This document shows, one piece after another, positions 16,288 to 25,609 of a stretch of 42,772 nt of DNA. Both the position numbers and the translations under genes were made by a program. Origin of the DNA: Deltaproteobacteria bacterium (lineage in GTDB: Bacteria; Desulfobacterota; JADFVX01); the NCBI GenBank assembly GCA_029860075.1, contig JAOUBX010000037.1, forward strand, positions 1 through 42,772, written 5' to 3'. The notes beneath the pieces are model-generated. The model was not told where the DNA came from and did not search any database. It saw only the letters and a list, made by a program, of their open reading frames with translations. Position 1 is the stretch's first letter. The number at the start of each line of letters is the position of its first letter.

Positions 16288-18525
16288 ATGTTCAGCCAGG
16301 AACTGCAGATTACCTTTTCTCTCGCTGTAAGCGAAGCCAAAAGACGCCATCATGAATATTTGACGCTGGAGCACTTTCTCTACGCCTCCATTCATGATGA
16401 TTCCGGCATTGATGTTATCATTTCATGCGGTGGTGATGTGGAAGTGCTGAGGGAAATGCTGGAAGACTTTTTTGATAATCATCTTGAAACCCTTCCTGAT
16501 GACAAGGAGTATATGCCGGAGCAGACAATGAGTTTGCAGCGGGTGATCCAGAAAACCGTTCTTCATTTGCAGTCTTCCGGCAAGGAAGAGATAGAGATCG
16601 GCGATATGATCGCGGCCATGATGGAAGAGAAGAACTCTCATGCCGTTCATTTTCTGGAAAATCAGGGCATTAGCAGGCTCGATGTGCTTAACCACATTTC
16701 TCACGGCCTTATCAAGATGACCGGTGAGCAGAATGATCCTGATCCCTTCCCTCTTAAAAAAGATACCCAAAAAACGCGAAAATCGAATGAATGGGACCCG
16801 CTTGGCGTATTTACCGTCAATCTGGTAGATAGAGCTGACGAAGGAAAGATTGATCCTCTCATCGGCAGAGACAGAGAACTTGAACGTACCATACAGGTTC
16901 TGTGCAGACGACGGAAGAATAATCCTATCTATGTGGGTGAACCCGGTGTGGGTAAAACCGCCCTTGCCGAGGGGCTGGCCCTCATGATCAGTGAGGACAG
17001 AGTGCCCGATGAACTGAGAGAATCAAATATCTACTCTCTTGATATGGGAGCGCTTCTTGCCGGTACAAAGTTCAGGGGGGATTTTGAGGAGCGTCTCAAG
17101 GCCGTAATCAAGGCCCTCCAGAAGGATACGGGAGCCATTCTCTTTATTGATGAAATTCATACCATTGTCGGCGCAGGCGCCGTAAGCGGCGGTTCTATGG
17201 ATGCCTCTAATGTGCTCAAACCATTGCTGGCTTCGGGAGAGGTTCGCTGCATCGGTTCGACAACCTATGAAGAGTTCAGAAACTTTTTTGAAAAGGACAG
17301 AGCCCTTTCGAGGCGTTTTCAAAAGATCGATGTGCCCGAACCCACCATTGAAGAAACCATAGAAATATTGAAAGGCCTTAAGTCTAAATACGAAGAGCAT
17401 CATGGTGTTAAGTACAGTGATGATTCCTTAAAGGCTGCCGCCGAACTTTCTGCGCGTCATATCGGTCAAAGGCATCTTCCTGATAAGGCCATCGACGTAA
17501 TCGATGAAGCAGGGGCATTTCATAAGCTCTATTCGAAGCGAAGCAAAAGAGTTAATATGAAGGATATAGAGTCTGTTATTGCCAAAATGGCCCGCATTCC
17601 TTCAAAAAGGGTATCGAGATCTGATAAAAAAGACCTCAGGTCGCTTGAAAAGAATATTAAGCGAAAAGTATTCGGACAAGACGAAGCCATTAATTCGCTC
17701 TGCCGTTCCATTCTCCGTTCAAGGGCAGGGCTCGGTAATCCCGATAAGCCTGTCGGTTCCTTCCTCTTTACAGGGCCGACGGGTGTGGGGAAAACAGAAG
17801 TTGCAAAGCAGCTTGCCCTCAATATGGGCGTCGAATTTATCCGCTTCGATATGAGTGAGTACATGGAGAAACATTCTGTTTCCAGATTGATAGGCGCTCC
17901 TCCCGGATACGTCGGCTTCGAGCAGGGGGGGCTTCTTACGGAGTCGCTTCAAAAGCATCCTTATGCCGTTTTGCTTCTTGACGAGATAGAAAAGGCCCAT
18001 ATTGATCTCTTCAATATTTTACTTCAGGTGATGGACCACGGAACGTTGACCGACAATAACGGTAAAAAAGCCGACTTCAGGAATATTATTCTTATTATGA
18101 CTTCCAATGTAGGGGCCAGGGAGATGAGCGCTACCCCCATCGGTTTTGGCAATCCCGTTGCCGGGAGCAACAGCCAGGCGGTAGAGCGTAACTTCTCTCC
18201 TGAATTCAGAAATCGTCTCGACGGCATCATTGCCTTTGATTCCCTCTCTGAAAAGGTGATGGAGAGTGTGGTAGACAAGTTTATGGCAGAGCTTGCAATG
18301 CGCATTGAAGAGAGCAATGTAACGATTACGCTTTCTCCTTCGGCCAAAAGGCATCTTGCCGGAAAAGGATACGACCCGGCCTATGGCGCAAGGCCTCTGG
18401 CAAGACTCATAGAAACCTCCATTAGCGATGTTATCTCCAGGGAAATTCTATTCGGCAAACTGCAAAACGGGGGCTCTGTAAAGGTCGGCCTTAAGGGTGA
18501 GACTTTTAGCTTTAGCTATAATTGA
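16288..18525 (+). CDS. clpA: ClpA, ATP-dependent Clp protease ATPase subunit
   Basis: The 745-residue AAA+ unfoldase feeds substrates into ClpP. It has an N-terminal double Clp repeat (about 1-145), a first ATPase module with Walker A GEPGVGKT (217-224) and Walker B ILFIDEIHT, and a second with Walker A GPTGVGKT (about 495-502) and VLLLDEIEKAH. An IGF loop that docks ClpP is present (TPIGFGN, about 617). There is no ClpB/ClpC-type middle coiled coil, which fits ClpA. The gene lies directly after clpS and before aat, so substrate recognition and degradation are encoded together. clpP is not in the window. Confidence 0.97.
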   Translation: MFSQELQITFSLAVSEAKRRHHEYLTLEHFLYASIHDDSGIDVIISCGGDVEVLREMLEDFFDNHLETLPDDKEYMPEQTMSLQRVIQKTVLHLQSSGKEEIEIGDMIAAMMEEKNSHAVHFLENQGISRLDVLNHISHGLIKMTGEQNDPDPFPLKKDTQKTRKSNEWDPLGVFTVNLVDRADEGKIDPLIGRDRELERTIQVLCRRRKNNPIYVGEPGVGKTALAEGLALMISEDRVPDELRESNIYSLDMGALLAGTKFRGDFEERLKAVIKALQKDTGAILFIDEIHTIVGAGAVSGGSMDASNVLKPLLASGEVRCIGSTTYEEFRNFFEKDRALSRRFQKIDVPEPTIEETIEILKGLKSKYEEHHGVKYSDDSLKAAAELSARHIGQRHLPDKAIDVIDEAGAFHKLYSKRSKRVNMKDIESVIAKMARIPSKRVSRSDKKDLRSLEKNIKRKVFGQDEAINSLCRSILRSRAGLGNPDKPVGSFLFTGPTGVGKTEVAKQLALNMGVEFIRFDMSEYMEKHSVSRLIGAPPGYVGFEQGGLLTESLQKHPYAVLLLDEIEKAHIDLFNILLQVMDHGTLTDNNGKKADFRNIILIMTSNVGAREMSATPIGFGNPVAGSNSQAVERNFSPEFRNRLDGIIAFDSLSEKVMESVVDKFMAELAMRIEESNVTITLSPSAKRHLAGKGYDPAYGARPLARLIETSISDVISREILFGKLQNGGSVKVGLKGETFSFSYN

Positions 18526-18582
18526 TCGTCCATTCTCTTATTTTCCGGGAACCTGCCGTCAGAAAGAGCGCATCTTATTTAA

Positions 18583-19284
18583 ATGCCTGTATATCAACTC
18601 ATAGATGAGATCATCTTTCCTCCCCAGTCGCATGCAGAACCGAACGGTCTTCTCGCTATAGGCGGAGATCTTTCCGTCGAACGCCTTCTTCTTGCCTACT
18701 CTTCCGGTATCTTCCCATGGTTTAACGCCGATGATCCTATACTCTGGTGGACACCTGATCCCCGGTTTGTCATTGTTCCTTCTGAAATCAGTGTTTCAAG
18801 AAGCCTTGAAAAAGTTTTAAAAAAGGGGAAGTTTGCCGTAACTGTAAACAAGGCCTTTAATGACGTAATCAAATCCTGCGCCCAGGTCAGGACAGAGGGA
18901 GGCGAAGGGACCTGGATAACAAAGGAGATGATAAGGGCCTATTGCAAACTGCATGAGATGGGTTTTGCCCACTCCATAGAGAGCTGGTATGAAGGTAAGC
19001 TGGCGGGGGGCCTTTATGGACTGTGTCTCGGCAAATGCTTTTTTGGTGAATCCATGTTTCATACTGTTACAGACGCATCGAAGGCGGCCTTTGTATCCAT
19101 GGTCAGGGCCCTTGAAAAGAGAAAATTCCATTTAATCGATTGCCAGATGCCGACAGAACATTTGAAAAGCTTTGGAGCCAGGGGAATCAGGCGAAATGAG
19201 TTTCTTGACAGGCTCATTAAAGGGGGAGTATTTCCCTCAGGAGAACAGTGTCCCGTTGATTTTGGTATTTTTAATGACCATTGA
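18583..19284 (+). CDS. aat: leucyl/phenylalanyl-tRNA-protein transferase
   Basis: The 233-residue enzyme adds Leu or Phe from aminoacyl-tRNA to proteins with N-terminal Lys or Arg, creating N-degrons for ClpS-ClpAP. Family motifs are clear: FPPQSHAEPNGLLAIGGDLS, YSSGIFPWF, ILWWTPDPRFV, a GEGTWIT segment, HSIESWYEGKLAGGLYG, GESMFH and IDCQMPTEHLKSFGA. Length is normal. It lies 57 bases after clpA on the same strand, so this locus encodes creation, recognition and unfolding of N-degron substrates. It is convergent with the cyclase gene, only 14 bases away. Confidence 0.96.
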   Translation: MPVYQLIDEIIFPPQSHAEPNGLLAIGGDLSVERLLLAYSSGIFPWFNADDPILWWTPDPRFVIVPSEISVSRSLEKVLKKGKFAVTVNKAFNDVIKSCAQVRTEGGEGTWITKEMIRAYCKLHEMGFAHSIESWYEGKLAGGLYGLCLGKCFFGESMFHTVTDASKAAFVSMVRALEKRKFHLIDCQMPTEHLKSFGARGIRRNEFLDRLIKGGVFPSGEQCPVDFGIFNDH

Positions 19285-19298
19285 TGGCTGTGCTCAAA

Positions 19299-19943
19299 TC
19301 ATGGTTTTTCAATTAATATAGCCCGCGCCGGAGCACCGTCAATGCCACTGATCTTCAAGGGCAGGCAGACAAGCTCATAGCTTCCCGGCTCAATACCACT
19401 CAGATTCAGCCCTTCAACAATAATTACGTCATTGCCTAATAGCGCCTTATGCGTGGGAATACCGTTGTTGAAAGGAGCGACGGAAAGATAATCTATGCCG
19501 ATGAGGCCTATCCCCCGGGAAACCAGCCAGTGGGCGCCATCTTCAGTTATTGCCGTAAAATCTTTACGGAACTCACTTTCATTCTCTGACCAGAATTGAG
19601 AGTTCTTTGTCAGAAAAAGTACTCTTTTCGTTTTCCGGGGGATGGAAAGCTTTTCAAGTGACCGGGCCGTGATGGATTCAAATCCTCTGGCATCGACAAC
19701 GAGGGCCGGTCCTGTAAGAAGATTCAGGTCGAGATTGTCTGCTTCCCTTCCTTCAGCAATAAAGTGTGATGGCGCATCAACATGAGTGCCTGTATGAGAG
19801 CCCATATAGATTTGACTAACTGTGGAGGCATCCCCCTTTGAGAGATGGCTTAATTGAGAAATCTCAACCTTGCCGTCTCCCGGCCAGACGATCATTGATT
19901 CAGAAATGGGAATCGATATGTCGTATATTTTTCGTTGAGCCAT
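19299..19943 (-). CDS. cyclase-family metal hydrolase (kynurenine-formamidase-like)
   Basis: The 214-residue protein has the metal-binding signature HTGTHVDAPSHF typical of the cyclase/KynB superfamily. It also has the N-terminal pattern YDISIPISESMIVWPGDG and the later IGIDYLSVAPF, with LPLKISGIDGAPARAI near the end. Members hydrolyse N-formylkynurenine, isatin or related amides; no kynurenine pathway gene is nearby, so the substrate is not assigned. A GAGGT ribosome site precedes ATG 19943. It follows the gluconokinase gene by 39 bases on the same strand and may share its message. Confidence 0.85.
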   Translation of the reverse strand: MAQRKIYDISIPISESMIVWPGDGKVEISQLSHLSKGDASTVSQIYMGSHTGTHVDAPSHFIAEGREADNLDLNLLTGPALVVDARGFESITARSLEKLSIPRKTKRVLFLTKNSQFWSENESEFRKDFTAITEDGAHWLVSRGIGLIGIDYLSVAPFNNGIPTHKALLGNDVIIVEGLNLSGIEPGSYELVCLPLKISGIDGAPARAILIEKP

Positions 19944-19982
19944 ATATTACCTCAAAAATGATATGCCCTTGTTGTTTCAGGG

Positions 19983-20468
19983 TTAGAGGCCAAATTTTTT
20001 CCTGATCATATCTGCAATGCTATGAGGTGTTTGAGCAATATGAACGGTCAATGCGTAACGGGGTTCTTCCAGCGCCTCAAACTGACTTGAAAGCAGGGCT
20101 GCATCAAAAAAATGTTTTTTTCTTTCTCTGAGCCTTTTCTCGATCATTTCACGAGTTCCTTTCAGGTAGACCAGTTTAATATCTCTATCGGCGGAAAGAA
20201 GAACCTTCCTGTAAGATTCCTTTAGTGCCGAACAGGCAATGATGGCTGATGTCTCTTTTTTTGCCAAATCCATAATACGCTTCCTGATGGACTCAAGCCA
20301 GGGCATACGGTCTCTATCCGTAAGCGGCACACCCTTTCTCATTTTTTCTATGTTGGAAGGCAGGTGCAGGTCATCACCGTCAATAAATTGCCAATGAAGC
20401 TTTGCAGCGAGTGTCTTCCCTATTGCAGTCTTTCCCGATCCGGAAACACCCATTATTATAATTGTCAT
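19983..20468 (-). CDS. gntK: gluconokinase (GntK/IdnK-type)
   Basis: The 161-residue P-loop kinase would phosphorylate D-gluconate to 6-phosphogluconate. It has Walker A GVSGSGKTAIG at the N-terminus, then FIDGDDLH and the family-specific NIEKMRKGVPLTDRDRMPWL. ACSALKESYRKVL and VYLKGTREMIEKRL follow. Length matches the thermoresistant gluconokinase family. No gluconate transporter or dehydrogenase is in view, so its place in metabolism here is open. No clear ribosome site is seen before the ATG. Confidence 0.93.
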   Translation of the reverse strand: MTIIIMGVSGSGKTAIGKTLAAKLHWQFIDGDDLHLPSNIEKMRKGVPLTDRDRMPWLESIRKRIMDLAKKETSAIIACSALKESYRKVLLSADRDIKLVYLKGTREMIEKRLRERKKHFFDAALLSSQFEALEEPRYALTVHIAQTPHSIADMIRKKFGL

Positions 20469-20559
20469 ATAGGCACTTTAATGAAGACAATCAATTTTGC
20501 AGGAAAAAGCGCGGCGCCGGCTTAAATAAAAAAATTGCCCCCCCCCACACACAGACGCA

Positions 20560-20628
20560 ACTCTCCCGACTATGGTATAAATGGGGGCTCCGGTCTCTAC
20601 ACTTATACCCTGCTGCATGTGGGAGGGT
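20560..20628. other. nested inverted repeats, possible structured RNA or transcription end
   Basis: Between gluconokinase and accD, an outer stem ACTCTCCC/GGGAGGGT (20560-20567 with 20621-20628, one wobble) encloses an inner stem GGTATAAATG/CACTTATACC (20574-20583 with 20600-20609, one mismatch). The loop of 16 bases is G/C-rich. A run of nine C lies just to the left. No known RNA family is recognised, and there is no T run for an intrinsic terminator. Confidence 0.4.
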
Positions 20629-20716
20629 GAATGACTAATTTTTGCGTATAATCTTTGACGATATGCTTGCTATGATCTTATAGAAACAAAAGGATAATCC
20701 TGCTTTTTGTCTTAAG

Positions 20717-21562
20717 TTACTTCTTTAGCATAGATAAAAGTCTTGAAAGGGTTTCCTTTAACGCTTTCCGTTCTACGATCATATCGACCATACCGTGTTC
20801 GAGAAGGTATTCGGCTTTCTGGAATCCTTCGGGAAGGGGCTGACGTATGGTCTGCTCAATAACTCTGGGACCGGCAAAGCCTATCATCGATTTCGGTTCA
20901 GCAATAATAATGTCTCCCAGCATGGCAAAGCTGGCCGTAACACCACCATAGGTGGGATCAGTGAGGACGGAGATAAATGGAATGCCTGCATTTTTCAGTT
21001 TTGCAAGGGCGGCGCTGGTTTTAGCCATCTGCATGAGCGAATAAATACCTTCCTGCATCCTGGCTCCGCCGGAAGAAGAAAATACGATGACGCCTTTATT
21101 CTTCGCCAGGCCTTTTTCAATGGCCATTGTAATTTTTTCGCCGACTACTGATCCCATACTGCCTCCCATGAAGCCGAACTCGAAGATGGCTGCAATGGCG
21201 GGAGTACCGTTTATGTTCCCTTCCACCAGATCAATGGCATCTTTGCGTTTCGTTTTTTTCTGGGCCTCTTTTACTCTGTCCGTATATTTCTTCGAGTCCC
21301 TGAATTTGAGAGGGTCCACCGGTTCAAGTTCTGACGCAAATAAGGAAAAAGAGCCCTCATCCATGATCATTTCCATTCTTTTTTTTGCGGAGATACGAAA
21401 ATGATAGTTGCATTTGGGGCAGACGTTGAGGTTCTTCTCTATCTCTTTTTTATAAATGATTTCCCCGCAGCCGTTACATTTAAGCCAGAGTCCTGCCGGC
21501 ATCTGGACTTTCTTGTTTTCAACTTTTAGTTTTGGGGCTTTACTTATTTTAAACCATGCCAT
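20717..21562 (-). CDS. accD: acetyl-CoA carboxylase carboxyltransferase subunit beta
   Basis: The 281-residue subunit transfers CO2 from carboxybiotin to acetyl-CoA with AccA in the first step of fatty-acid synthesis. An N-terminal four-Cys zinc ribbon is visible (CNGCG and CPKCN), followed by the crotonase-like carboxyltransferase core. That core includes [43 protein letters not shown] and [12 protein letters not shown]. Length is normal. It is the last gene of the minus-strand run that begins with trpB, an order seen in many proteobacteria. The start lies 21 bases after the metallo-beta-lactamase-fold gene. Confidence 0.97.
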   Translation of the reverse strand: MAWFKISKAPKLKVENKKVQMPAGLWLKCNGCGEIIYKKEIEKNLNVCPKCNYHFRISAKKRMEMIMDEGSFSLFASELEPVDPLKFRDSKKYTDRVKEAQKKTKRKDAIDLVEGNINGTPAIAAIFEFGFMGGSMGSVVGEKITMAIEKGLAKNKGVIVFSSSGGARMQEGIYSLMQMAKTSAALAKLKNAGIPFISVLTDPTYGGVTASFAMLGDIIIAEPKSMIGFAGPRVIEQTIRQPLPEGFQKAEYLLEHGMVDMIVERKALKETLSRLLSMLKK

Positions 21563-21583
21563 AGCTTATTGCGTTCCCGTATT

Positions 21584-22351
21584 TTAGAATATGAATGTTT
21601 GATTTAATTCGAGGATGGATATATTACTGTTTTTAATGGCCCTTATCTCTTCTTTCAGGGTATCCAGATAATTCGGTTTCATATGGTAAACATAAATGCA
21701 GGTGTCTGCCTTTCCCTTTAGTTTGCCAAGTTCAGACGCAAGCATTTTGGGAGTAAGGTGGCCACTTAGTTGCGCAAGCTCAACCATACTGTCGGGAAAA
21801 GAAGTTTCAATGAAAATACCTTTAAGGTTATCTGTTTTACTCAGCGCCTGCCATATTTCTTCCGTATCCCGCGTATCCCCCAGGATGGCTACAGAACTTC
21901 CGTTTTCAGTGAAAATATAGCCCAGAGTAGGAACAACATGGTTCAACTTTATTGCAGTAACCGTCGTGCCGTTAATTTGAAAGGGCTTGCCGACTTCAAT
22001 CTCTTTGAAATTAATGACCGGATTTTCAGGTGTCGGGATTTTCGAAAAATCGGGCCATATGCTGTTATTAAAAAGGTGCTCTTTTAAAATAGCGATAACT
22101 TCACCGGAACTGATGACGTTTATCCGGCCGGGATTGCTTCCGATAATATTATCGGCAAGAAGAGGAATATCTTTTATATGATCCAGGTGAGAATGGGTGA
22201 CAAGAATATCTCTGATACCTCTTTGCTCATGAGGTGTTAATATTGAAGTGACGGCGCCGGCATCAATAAGCGTCGAGTCATTGAGCATAAAACATGATGT
22301 TTTAAAGCCGGGCAGTTCTGCGCCATAGCATCCAAGAACTTTAATCTGCAT
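21584..22351 (-). CDS. metallo-beta-lactamase-fold hydrolase, class II cyclic-nucleotide phosphodiesterase-like
   Basis: The 255-residue protein has the metal site THSHLDHIKDIPLLADNI and downstream ligands in LNHVVPTLGY, AILGDTRDTEE, FIETSFPD and VYHMKPNY. The early GCYGAELPGFKTSCFMLND and the overall order match class II 3',5'-cyclic-nucleotide phosphodiesterases (yeast Pde1/CpdP type) rather than glyoxalases or RNases. The gene follows, by 39 bases, a Crp-type cyclic-nucleotide-binding regulator, so it may degrade that regulator's ligand. The activity is inferred from motif order and context; a different phosphoester substrate is possible. Confidence 0.78.
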   Translation of the reverse strand: MQIKVLGCYGAELPGFKTSCFMLNDSTLIDAGAVTSILTPHEQRGIRDILVTHSHLDHIKDIPLLADNIIGSNPGRINVISSGEVIAILKEHLFNNSIWPDFSKIPTPENPVINFKEIEVGKPFQINGTTVTAIKLNHVVPTLGYIFTENGSSVAILGDTRDTEEIWQALSKTDNLKGIFIETSFPDSMVELAQLSGHLTPKMLASELGKLKGKADTCIYVYHMKPNYLDTLKEEIRAIKNSNISILELNQTFIF

Positions 22352-22390
22352 ATTGATCCTTATGAGAAGCTTATCCCCTTAAACCGGCTT

Positions 22391-23041
22391 CTATCCCTCT
22401 CCAAACTGCTCTTTTAGAGCAAGAAAATCAAGGAATTTTCTTAGTTTGATAACATCCGCTATGATGATACTGTCTCCCCCGACACTGATCAATCCGGCCT
22501 TGATAATTTTATTTAATATTTCAGTAACCTTTTCCTGTTCAAGCCCCGTTTTTGTGGACAGGTCGGATACGGTGATCTTGACCTTTACTCCTTTGTCGGT
22601 ATTTTCTCCTTCATTGTCTGCAAGTTTGGCAAGGGTGCTCACAACCTTGGTGTTGTTGTCCTTTATCATGAGATTTTCGATCTGTTCGTCAGCCTGCTTC
22701 AATCTTTGAGCCAGCTTTTTAATCATTCTCAAGGCAATTTCAGAATTACCCTTTATCATGGCTTCGAATGTTTTGGGATCTATGACGAGAAGTTTGCTGT
22801 CTTCTTCAACAACGGCCGATGCCGTCCGTGGTTCATTGTTTAAAATAGCCATTTCACCGAAAAACTCGCCTGCCGGGAGAATAGCCAGTGTTTTTTCAAT
22901 TTTCCCTACTTTTTTTGTGATCTTTACCTTACCGCTATGAATAACGTACATTTGGTTCCCTGATTCACCATCCTTGAAAAGAACGGTGCCTGCCGGGACG
23001 GTTTTCCCAAATTTTTGAATAAGAAGATTATCGGTTCCCAT
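22391..23041 (-). CDS. Crp/Fnr-family cyclic-nucleotide-binding transcription regulator
   Basis: The protein has an N-terminal cyclic-nucleotide-binding domain. The phosphate-binding cassette GEFFGEMAILNNEPRTASA is intact, with the Glu and Arg that contact cyclic nucleotides. A long linker helix follows, then a Crp-type winged helix (VSDLSTKTGLEQEKVTEILNKI). There are no Fnr-type iron-sulfur cysteines. I place the start at ATG 23041 because a GGAGG ribosome site lies 8 bases upstream; the frame extends to a GTG at 23056. The next gene on the same strand is a phosphodiesterase-like hydrolase, which suggests a ligand-sensing pair. Target genes are unknown. Confidence 0.9.
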   Translation of the reverse strand: MGTDNLLIQKFGKTVPAGTVLFKDGESGNQMYVIHSGKVKITKKVGKIEKTLAILPAGEFFGEMAILNNEPRTASAVVEEDSKLLVIDPKTFEAMIKGNSEIALRMIKKLAQRLKQADEQIENLMIKDNNTKVVSTLAKLADNEGENTDKGVKVKITVSDLSTKTGLEQEKVTEILNKIIKAGLISVGGDSIIIADVIKLRKFLDFLALKEQFGEG

Positions 23042-23134
23042 CAGCTTACCCTCCACTAAAAATAAATTGTTTCATAAAGTAAAATTCTCCTGCCCTTACA
23101 TCCCCTGCAGTTTACCGCCTGGCAAAGTGCCCCA

Positions 23135-23992
23135 TTATAATGTTTCCGACAGATAATCTCCAAGTATTCTCGTGTCCTCTTCAAAGCTGGCAGGGGTATG
23201 CCGCATTCCCAGCTTAATGGAATTTACAAAATCCCTGACGCTGTTTATCATGGAATCACTGTCCACGTTTTCTTCGATGAGTTTTACAATGGCGCTCCCT
23301 ATAACCACACCGTCTGCCGCCGCACCGGCTATGGCCGCCTGTTTCGCGTTAGAGATGCCGAATCCCACTGCCACCGGTTTAGACGTTGCCTCCTTGATCT
23401 TGTCAACCATGGGTTTAACAGAACTGCTTAAACTTTCCCTCGTGCCTGTTACACCTTTTAAGGAGACATAATAGATGAATCCCCTTGATTTAGCGGAAAT
23501 TAATGAAATACGTTTATCGTTACTTGTCGGCGCAAGAAGAAAAACAAGGTCCAGGCCTTCCTTGCGGGACTGCTTAATGAGCGGCTTGCACTCCTCCGGC
23601 GGCAGGTCGGGAATAATGACGCCGTCAACACCGGCTCTTAAAGCGTCGGTAACAAAAGAACGCTCATCATAATTATATATTATATTGTAATAGGTCATTA
23701 AGACGATTGGAATGGAAGATTTTTCTCTTACCCTGTTGACCAGGTTAAAGACCTTCATAAGATTGGTTTTTGAAGCAAGGGCCCTTTCCGATGCTCTCTG
23801 AATGACGGGACCGTCAGCAAGCGGGTCAGAAAAAGGAACGCCAAGCTCTATAATATCCGCGCCGCCCTCTTCCAGGGCATAGATCAGCTGTTCCGTTGCC
23901 TCGATAGAAGGGTCTCCCGCCATGATGTAGGTTATAAGCGCCTTCTCATTTTGCTTTTTAAGTTGCTTAAAAGTTTTGGAAATGGCTGTCAA
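23135..23992 (-). CDS. trpA: tryptophan synthase alpha subunit
   Basis: The 285-residue subunit cleaves indole-3-glycerol phosphate to indole, passed through a tunnel to TrpB. The catalytic regions are present: [20 protein letters not shown] (Glu and Asp), [37 protein letters not shown] and [11 protein letters not shown]. The start is TTG, overlapping the trpB stop by four bases (TTGA), with a GGAG ribosome site 7 bases upstream inside trpB, so the two are translationally coupled. Length is slightly above the usual 268 owing to a C-terminal extension of about 15-20 residues. Confidence 0.97.
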   Translation of the reverse strand: MTAISKTFKQLKKQNEKALITYIMAGDPSIEATEQLIYALEEGGADIIELGVPFSDPLADGPVIQRASERALASKTNLMKVFNLVNRVREKSSIPIVLMTYYNIIYNYDERSFVTDALRAGVDGVIIPDLPPEECKPLIKQSRKEGLDLVFLLAPTSNDKRISLISAKSRGFIYYVSLKGVTGTRESLSSSVKPMVDKIKEATSKPVAVGFGISNAKQAAIAGAAADGVVIGSAIVKLIEENVDSDSMINSVRDFVNSIKLGMRHTPASFEEDTRILGDYLSETL

Positions 23993-25185
23993 AGTGTTAC
24001 TCCCAGTATATGGGCAACATGGTTTACATCTTTATCACCCCGTCCCGAGAGGTTGACGATGATGATTTCGTCCTTGTCCATGTCAGGGGCCACCCTGATG
24101 GCATGGGCAAGGGCGTGTGAGCTTTCGAGGGCCGGAATTATCCCTTCCTGACGGCCCAGTATTTTAAATGCATCAAGCGCATCGTCATTTGTTGCGTAGG
24201 TGTAATCGATTCTTTCCTTATCTTTATAGTAGCAGTGTTCGGGGCCGACACTGGCATAATCGAGACCTGCCGAAACAGAGTGTGTTTCCAGCACCTGGCC
24301 ATCTTCGTCCTGCAAGAGGTAGCTCTTTGTTCCCTGAAGAATGCCAACGGTGCCACCGGCAAAACGGGCTGCATGCCTGCCCGAGCCGATGCCTTCACCG
24401 CCCGCCTCAACGCCGACCATTTTTACACTTTCGTCTTTCAAAAAGGGGTAGAAAAGGCCCATTGCATTACTTCCTCCGCCGACACAGGCAATGAGAAGGT
24501 CCGGCAGCCGTCCTTCTTTCTTCAATATTTGTTTTCTTGCTTCCTTGCCTATAACGGACTGGAAGTTTCTTACCATGACCGGGTAGGGATGAGGGCCGAA
24601 AACCGTCCCCATAACATAGTAGGTTTCTTCCACGTTAGTCACCCAGTCCCTGATGGCTTCATTAATGGCGTCTTTTAATGTTTTACTGCCGTTATCGACA
24701 GCGGTCACTTTGGCGCCGAGAAGCTTCATGCGAAAAACGTTAAGCGACTGCCTGCGCATGTCCTCCGTTCCCATGTAAACTTCACAGTCCAGACCGAGAT
24801 AAGATGCCGCTGTTGCCGTTGCTACACCATGTTGACCTGCCCCTGTCTCTGCAATGAGCCGGTTTTTTCCCATCATTTTCGCAAGCAGGGCCTGAGAAAG
24901 GGCATTATTTATCTTGTGGGCTCCCGTATGGCAGAGATCCTCTCTTTTGAGATAGACTCTTGCTCCCCCAAGGGCCTCCGTGAGATGCTCGGCAAAATAA
25001 AGCGGCGTTTCCCTCCCAATGTAATCTGACATGCATTGCTTTAAGATCGACTTGAAATGAGAATCTTTGAGAAATTTTTTATAGGCATTTTCAAGCTCCT
25101 CAAGAGGGGCCATGAGGGTCTCTGGTACATACTTGCCTCCGTAGAGGCCGAAATGTCCGTTTCTGTCTGGTAGCAAGTGATTCAT
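23989..25185 (-). CDS. trpB: tryptophan synthase beta subunit
   Basis: The 398-residue PLP enzyme joins indole and serine to make tryptophan. The PLP-binding Lys is in GAHKINNAL. Further motifs are [14 protein letters not shown], the phosphate-binding [10 protein letters not shown], and VGVEAGGEG. It is the standard TrpB1 type, partner of TrpA. An AAGGAGG site lies very close to ATG 25185. It heads the minus-strand group trpB-trpA-crp-like-phosphodiesterase-accD. An unusual pair of interleaved inverted repeats lies 56-126 bases upstream and may control it. Confidence 0.97.
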   Translation of the reverse strand: MNHLLPDRNGHFGLYGGKYVPETLMAPLEELENAYKKFLKDSHFKSILKQCMSDYIGRETPLYFAEHLTEALGGARVYLKREDLCHTGAHKINNALSQALLAKMMGKNRLIAETGAGQHGVATATAASYLGLDCEVYMGTEDMRRQSLNVFRMKLLGAKVTAVDNGSKTLKDAINEAIRDWVTNVEETYYVMGTVFGPHPYPVMVRNFQSVIGKEARKQILKKEGRLPDLLIACVGGGSNAMGLFYPFLKDESVKMVGVEAGGEGIGSGRHAARFAGGTVGILQGTKSYLLQDEDGQVLETHSVSAGLDYASVGPEHCYYKDKERIDYTYATNDDALDAFKILGRQEGIIPALESSHALAHAIRVAPDMDKDEIIIVNLSGRGDKDVNHVAHILGVTL

Positions 25186-25240
25186 TTCCTCCTTGATGCT
25201 GACAAAAAAGTACCATATTAATTAAGTTGTTGCAAGTTAA

Positions 25241-25311
25241 TTGTCTTTTTTCACTGCCTTATGGAAAGGGGCTAAAAAGAGGCGTAAAGACAATAATAGC
25301 AGGGCAGTGAA
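25241..25311. promoter_or_regulatory. interleaved inverted repeats upstream of trpB
   Basis: Two perfect inverted repeats cross each other: TTGTCTTT (25241-25248) with AAAGACAA (25286-25293), and TTCACTGCC (25250-25258) with GGCAGTGAA (25303-25311). In RNA this order gives a pseudoknot or two mutually exclusive stems; in DNA it could be overlapping operators. A weak minus-strand promoter (TTAACT-17-TATGGT, just downstream) would leave the repeats in DNA only. Confidence 0.45.
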
Positions 25312-25609
25312 CTCCTTGAGGGTAAATGTTTGTTGCAATGGCGTCTCATTGTGATATTACTAATATATAAGGAAGGAAATAAGAAAACATGCCCCTAATC
25401 TTTTTTATGAACTGTCGGAATATTTAGGAAGGGTTTCGTCAAATCAAAGTTTGCTAAATGCCGGATTTTAAAATATATTTTGATAAGTTAAATATTCTGT
25501 GTTAAAATCGGTCAAAATGTATAATATTTCTGTTTGTGCGGGATTTTATAAGTCAGAATAATCACTTATCACTAAATTGATATCTATCTATGTCCGGCGG
25601 GAGAGTGAA
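25312..25609 (+). promoter_or_regulatory. intergenic region and probable start of the chemosensory operon
   Basis: The gap between divergent trpB and the first chemosensory gene (25186-25609) is AT-rich and holds no gene that I can support. A perfect -10 hexamer TATAAT is at 25520-25525, about 85 bases before the first ATG, but no matching -35 is seen 16-18 bases upstream, so an activator may be needed. A GGGAG ribosome site precedes ATG 25610. Confidence 0.4.

Noticed and set aside
20560-20628. Signal recognition particle RNA
   Set aside because: The conserved GGAA/GGAGCAGCC-type loop is not present on either strand.
20650-20690. Plus-strand promoter (TTGACG with TATAGA)
   Set aside because: It would point antisense into accD with no gene to drive; probably chance.
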